DNA of 64,000 nt from contig JADIZB010000004.1 of the NCBI GenBank assembly GCA_016705005.1, positions 1 to 64,000 on the forward strand, written 5' to 3'. Below are positions 60,652 to 64,000 of the stretch, in pieces (the stretch's first letter is position 1; every line of letters begins with the position of its first letter). The stretch comes from Bacteroidales bacterium (GTDB lineage Bacteria > Bacteroidota > Bacteroidia > Bacteroidales > Lentimicrobiaceae). The notes beneath the pieces were generated by a model, which was not told the origin of the DNA, did no database searches, and saw only the letters and a list, made by a program, of their open reading frames with translations. The position numbers and the translations under genes were made by a program.

Positions 60652-61473
60652 ATGACAATTATGAATACCCAACTTACAGAAACAACAGATTTCCTTAAAA
60701 ATAAAGGTATTAAAGGTGCCGATACAGGAATTGTCCTGGGCACCGGTCTGGGTGATCTTGCGAACAGGATCAGACCTGAGATCGTGCTTGATTATGAAGA
60801 TATTCCGAATTTCCCGGTTTCGACGGTTGAAACCCATCACGGAAAGCTGATTTATGGAGACCTTTGTGGACATAAAGTACTGGCCATGCAGGGAAGGTTT
60901 CATTTTTATGAAGGCTATACCATGAACCAGATTGTTTTCCCGGTCAGGGTGATGAAACTGCTGGGGATTAAACAGGTGATGTTGTCGAATGCTGCAGGAG
61001 GTATCAATCTTGCCTATAAAAAAGGGAGCCTTATGCTGATTACCGATCACATCAATATGTTAATGAACAATCCATTGATGGGACCCAACAATGAAGAACT
61101 GGGTGTCAGGTTTCCCGACATGGGTGAAGCCTATAATCCCGGGCTTCTGCAACGCATGAGGAAAGCTGCCGAAGAAGAAAATATCCGCCTGCATGAAGGA
61201 GTTTACGCAGCCGTTTCAGGACCTAACCTGGAAACCGGTGCTGAATACCGTTTCCTGAAGATCGTCGGGGCCGATGTGGTTGGGATGTCAACCATTCCCG
61301 AGGTGATTGCCTGCAATCATATGAAACTGCCCTGCGTAGCCGTAAGTGTAATCACCGATGAGTGCGATCCCGATAACCTGCAGCCCGTGAAACTGTCGGA
61401 TATCCTGGAAACAGCAGCCATTGCGGAGAAATCGCTGACAAAACTATTCGAACGGTTCCTGCTGATTGGATGA
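60652..61473 (+). CDS. Purine-nucleoside phosphorylase
   Basis: Cleaves purine nucleosides with phosphate in the salvage pathway; 273 residues, PNP/MTAP family (trimeric type). Signatures are GIVLGTGLGDLANRI (phosphate site), VETHHGKLIYGDL, MQGRFHFYEGY, SNAAGGINLAYKKGSLMLITDHIN and AAVSGPNLETGAEYR, ending with GMSTIPEVIACNH and SVITDECDPD. A second ATG at 60661 (MNTQLTETTDFL) is an alternative start. Substrate range (hypoxanthine/guanine nucleosides) is inferred from the family. Confidence 0.94.
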   Translation: MTIMNTQLTETTDFLKNKGIKGADTGIVLGTGLGDLANRIRPEIVLDYEDIPNFPVSTVETHHGKLIYGDLCGHKVLAMQGRFHFYEGYTMNQIVFPVRVMKLLGIKQVMLSNAAGGINLAYKKGSLMLITDHINMLMNNPLMGPNNEELGVRFPDMGEAYNPGLLQRMRKAAEEENIRLHEGVYAAVSGPNLETGAEYRFLKIVGADVVGMSTIPEVIACNHMKLPCVAVSVITDECDPDNLQPVKLSDILETAAIAEKSLTKLFERFLLIG

Positions 61474-61683
61474 AAAGTTAAATGAAATTTTTGTTTCCAG
61501 GGTCTGAAACACAAAAATAGTCAATAACTCTTGTTTTGTAATAATGCCTTCCCGGGATCCGGAGATTATTCATCCGGAATTCAATTGCGATTATTTAACT
61601 TTTACCCGGCTGAGTTTTATCCGCCTATGGTGGAATGGAAGGCTTTTTACTTTGAACTTTGAACTTGAAGTTTTTAGCTACCG

Positions 61684-62619
61684 CTAATGCATCCTCACCC
61701 TTTTCAGCAGGTAAGGTAACAATATCTGCTTATATCCCAGGTTAATGTCAGCCTCCACGAGATCGATGTGATAAGCGGCACATTTCAAAGCAATATCTGT
61801 TTTGAAGGTACGCATCCTTTCCTGGTAACCCTCCCTGATCTCGTGGGGTTTCACTTTCAATTCTTCGCCCGACTCCATATCCACAAAACGGTAGGGTTTG
61901 TTGTCGTAAGCAAACTCAAGTTCATGACGTCGGTCATAAACATGAAAAAGGATGACCTCATGCTTATTGTGCCGCAGGTGCTGCAAAGCAGGAAAGAGTT
62001 CAGCTGAGGTATCGCTGTTGTCGAGCATATCGCTGAAAATCACAACCAGAGAGCGCTTGTGGATGTTGTCGGCTATCTGGTGCAGGGCCTTCGAAGCTGA
62101 AGTATGTTTTCCTCTGACATCCTGCAACGGATTCAGCAGCTTTTCCATTTCAGCATAAAGATACTTATGGTGAACTGTATTGCTGTGGGCCTGCGTATGC
62201 AGCACCACTTCCTCGTTGAATACGCTGAGTCCGGCAGCATCACGCTGTTTCCGCAACAAGTACATAATGGCAGCAGCCGAGTAAACCGAAAAGGTCATCT
62301 TATCAGTCCCTTCTTCAGCATTGTTCTCCTTAAGGGGAAAATACATGGACGAACTGCCATCGATCACAATCTGACACCGAAGGTTGGTTTCCTCCTCGTA
62401 CCTTTTTACGAACATTTTATCGCTTCGGCCAAAGAGCTTCCAATCGATGTGCTTCACCGATTCACCCTGGTTGTAAAGCCTGTGCTCGGCAAATTCAACT
62501 GAAAAACCATGAAAAGGGCTTTTGTGAAGTCCGGTAATGAAGCCTTCAACCACCTGACGGGCAAGTAGTTCAAGGGGACTGAATTCATCGGAACGGGCCT
62601 GATCAATGGTTACTGGCAC
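61684..62619 (-). CDS. DUF58 domain protein (MoxR-associated)
   Basis: A 311-residue cytoplasmic protein with the DUF58 signature LYNQGESVKHIDWKLFGRSDKMFVKRYEEETNLR and a von Willebrand A-like fold with MIDAS-type residues in QIVIDGSSSMYF and a later VIFSDMLDNSD. These proteins usually work with MoxR-type AAA+ ATPases, none of which lies in the window. The start is GTG at 62619. It begins only 25 bases after the trxA terminator. The gap to the purine gene (61474-61683) contains short actttgaacttgaa repeats. Confidence 0.9.
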   Translation of the reverse strand: MPVTIDQARSDEFSPLELLARQVVEGFITGLHKSPFHGFSVEFAEHRLYNQGESVKHIDWKLFGRSDKMFVKRYEEETNLRCQIVIDGSSSMYFPLKENNAEEGTDKMTFSVYSAAAIMYLLRKQRDAAGLSVFNEEVVLHTQAHSNTVHHKYLYAEMEKLLNPLQDVRGKHTSASKALHQIADNIHKRSLVVIFSDMLDNSDTSAELFPALQHLRHNKHEVILFHVYDRRHELEFAYDNKPYRFVDMESGEELKVKPHEIREGYQERMRTFKTDIALKCAAYHIDLVEADINLGYKQILLPYLLKRVRMH

Positions 62620-62644
62620 GGGTGGATTTGTTAGCTGATGATGT

Positions 62645-62682
62645 AAAAAAAACGGGACACATGTTTGCAGACATGCATCCCG
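62645..62682 (-). terminator. Terminator between trxA and the DUF58 gene
   Basis: On the minus strand CGGGA...CATGT pairs with ACATG...TCCCG (small internal loop) around a six-base loop, followed by eight T residues (62645-62652). Confidence 0.8.
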
Positions 62683-62700
62683 GATGTACAGAAAACCTGG

Positions 62701-63018
62701 TTACAGTAGTTTCTCAAGTTTGGCGGCAAGCACCGATTTGGGCACGGCCCCCACCTGCTTGTCAGCAACTTCACCATTCTTAAAAAACAGAATGGTTGGA
62801 ATATTCCTGATGCCATATTTCCCTGTTATTCCCGGATTGCTGTCAACATCCAGCTTCCCGATCACGGCACGTCCTTCATATTCATGACTGAGTTCTTCTA
62901 CAAGTGGTCCAACCATGCGGCAGGGGCCGCACCATTCTGCCCATAAGTCCACAATTGCCGGCTTGTCTGACTTGATTACAAGTTCCTCAAAATTAGCATC
63001 GGTTAATTCTAGTGCCAT
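62701..63018 (-). CDS. trxA: Thioredoxin
   Basis: A 105-residue disulfide reductase with the active site WCGPC (Cys30, Cys33) in IVDLWAEWCGPCRMV, the cis-proline region YGIRNIPTILFFKNGE and normal length. It follows dnaE on the same strand with a 170-base gap containing a TACCTTTG box (about 63057-63064), so it probably has its own promoter, and it ends at a terminator. Confidence 0.96.
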   Translation of the reverse strand: MALELTDANFEELVIKSDKPAIVDLWAEWCGPCRMVGPLVEELSHEYEGRAVIGKLDVDSNPGITGKYGIRNIPTILFFKNGEVADKQVGAVPKSVLAAKLEKLL

Positions 63019-63188
63019 AGTTTTTATTTTTGGGGTTCGACTTTAAGTGAATGCCTCAAAGGTAATTTATTTTCTTGCTTTGAGACGAAGCACCATCCGA
63101 AATTTATCCGATAAATTTAAACATCGGTATATGTCAATTATCATCCAGCAATGCGAAATAAATGTCAGCACATGCGTTCAACACTTCG

Positions 63189-64000
63189 TCATGACAATAC
63201 AAACTCGATTTCAGGCATTTCCCTGAGTTGTTCAGTAAAAAGTCTAGGATGAATGCGCATCCTTGAGGGCATTTTCACCTTTGTTTTTAAAATATCATCG
63301 TAGACATTGATTTCAAAAGGGCAATTCCCTTTGCAATCACCGGCGGCTTTTTTCAAGCGTCCGATCAGTGCTTCATTTATGCTGTATGCGCTGATATGCA
63401 ATGTAATGAGCCTGGTCATTTTCTCCATGGCTTCAGCCAGCAGGCTGATGGATGAAATCCTGAATTCAATCTGGGTGGAATCGCGGAACCGTTTCTGGGC
63501 AACACCCGTAACAATCAGCGACATTCCTTCCTCAAGCAGGTATTTGTGTTTCAGGTACTCCTCCGAAAACATCGAGAGCTGAATGGTATCGTTCCAGTCT
63601 TCCAGTGTAAACATGCCGAACGGCTTGTTCTGTTTCGAAATCCTGTGATTGACCGCAGATAAAATTCCGGCAAGTACAACCTTTTGTCCCTCAATATTTT
63701 TCAGGTTCTCTTCCCTGATGTCAGCAATTGTATTGCGGCAGAAGGCCTGGATTTCGTATTTATAATCGTCGAGCGGATGGCCCGACATGTAAAAACCAGT
63801 GACTTCCTTTTCATTTTTCAGCTGCTCAAGATTGGTCCATAGGTCACAAACCGGCATTTTGATTTCAGGCATTTCTTCTGCTGAGTCACCGCCGAAAAGA
63901 CTAACCTGAAGGCCTGATTTCTGTGCCTGGTAATCGTTGGCATGTTTGAGCACTTTTTCAAGAAACGAGAGTCCGTCGCCATTCTCTTTCTGGAAATACT
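63189..64000 (-). CDS. dnaE: DNA polymerase III alpha subunit, C-terminal part (cut by the window end)
   Basis: Only the last 270 residues are in the window; the frame is open to position 64000. Recognisable segments are KENGDGLSFLEKVLKHANDYQAQ, the helix-hairpin end YMSGHPLDDYKYEI, the OB-fold QKVVLAGILSAVNHRISKQNKPFGMFTLEDWN and the C-terminal tau-binding-type domain. The GTG codon at 63951-63953 is internal, not a start. The protein is the replicative polymerase alpha subunit. Confidence 0.93.
   Translation of the reverse strand, partial: YFQKENGDGLSFLEKVLKHANDYQAQKSGLQVSLFGGDSAEEMPEIKMPVCDLWTNLEQLKNEKEVTGFYMSGHPLDDYKYEIQAFCRNTIADIREENLKNIEGQKVVLAGILSAVNHRISKQNKPFGMFTLEDWNDTIQLSMFSEEYLKHKYLLEEGMSLIVTGVAQKRFRDSTQIEFRISSISLLAEAMEKMTRLITLHISAYSINEALIGRLKKAAGDCKGNCPFEINVYDDILKTKVKMPSRMRIHPRLFTEQLREMPEIEFVLS

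Noticed and set aside
1..64000. tRNA, rRNA, insertion sequence or prophage genes
   Set aside because: None was recognised in gaps or ORFs; no transposase, integrase or tRNA-like cloverleaf was seen by eye.

Overview
The window looks like a chromosomal segment of a member of the phylum Bacteroidota, probably Bacteroidales-like. The evidence is: several secreted proteins ending in type IX secretion (T9SS) C-terminal domains; TAnnTTTG-type minus-7 promoter boxes; the Bacteroidota/Chlamydia-style V/A-ATPase operon with a DUF2764 subunit; several Bacteroidota-typical families (DUF4342, DUF2851, DUF5777, choice-of-anchor V, LysM plus periplasmic-binding fusion); and lineage-typical extragenic repeats. 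No rRNA, tRNA, CRISPR array, insertion sequence or phage module was recognised.

Layout. 1-6 kb: a T9SS cargo, a repeat-tailed envelope protein, long repeat-filled intergenic DNA and a small heme lipoprotein behind a strongly foldable 5' leader. 6-14 kb (minus strand): DUF4342, then a seven-gene V/A-ATPase operon (E, C-like, A, B, D, I, K) whose K subunit carries the residues of a sodium site. 14-20.3 kb: a zinc/manganese-type ABC importer followed by two tandem cassettes, each with a propeller/T9SS gene and each flanked by diverged copies of the permease 3' end. 20.5-25 kb: a HigBA/RelE-type toxin-antitoxin pair, a LysM/periplasmic-binding protein and guaA. 25-28.4 kb: an Rrf2 regulator with a promoter-overlapping palindrome and a quinol nitric oxide reductase. 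28.4-34 kb: a TolB-like propeller, a YdeI-family protein, a sialidase-like T9SS protein, a metallo-beta-lactamase-fold hydrolase and a coiled-coil lipoprotein. 34-42 kb: two hybrid histidine kinases around an NtrC-type regulator. 42-46.6 kb: a flavoprotein, a dihydroorotate-dehydrogenase-like protein and an S41 protease. 46.8-50.5 kb: a five-gene heme-lipoprotein/beta-barrel cluster. 50.5-57.6 kb: a rhomboid protease, a TPR protein, a frameshifted helix-hairpin-helix gene, a sodium symporter with a 47-residue partner, and DUF2851. 57.7-64 kb: a ZapB-like protein, zapA, a structured RNA candidate, rny, DUF493, purine nucleoside phosphorylase, DUF58, thioredoxin and the 3' part of dnaE.

How the parts fit. 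The sodium-site rotary ATPase and the sodium-dependent symporter suggest part of the energy economy runs on Na+. The NO reductase with its Fe-S-type Rrf2 regulator is a nitrosative-stress or denitrification module. The most novel-looking pieces are: (1) the 46.8-50.5 kb cluster, where lipoproteins combine CX4CH and CXXCH heme motifs beside a T9SS-exported CXXCH protein and an outer-membrane barrel, suggesting a surface electron-transfer or heme system; (2) the tandem permease-tail/propeller cassettes at 16.7-20.3 kb; and (3) the three-way-junction-like leader at 4.7-4.84 kb upstream of another CX4CH lipoprotein. All functions are inferred from sequence reading alone; no database search was run.
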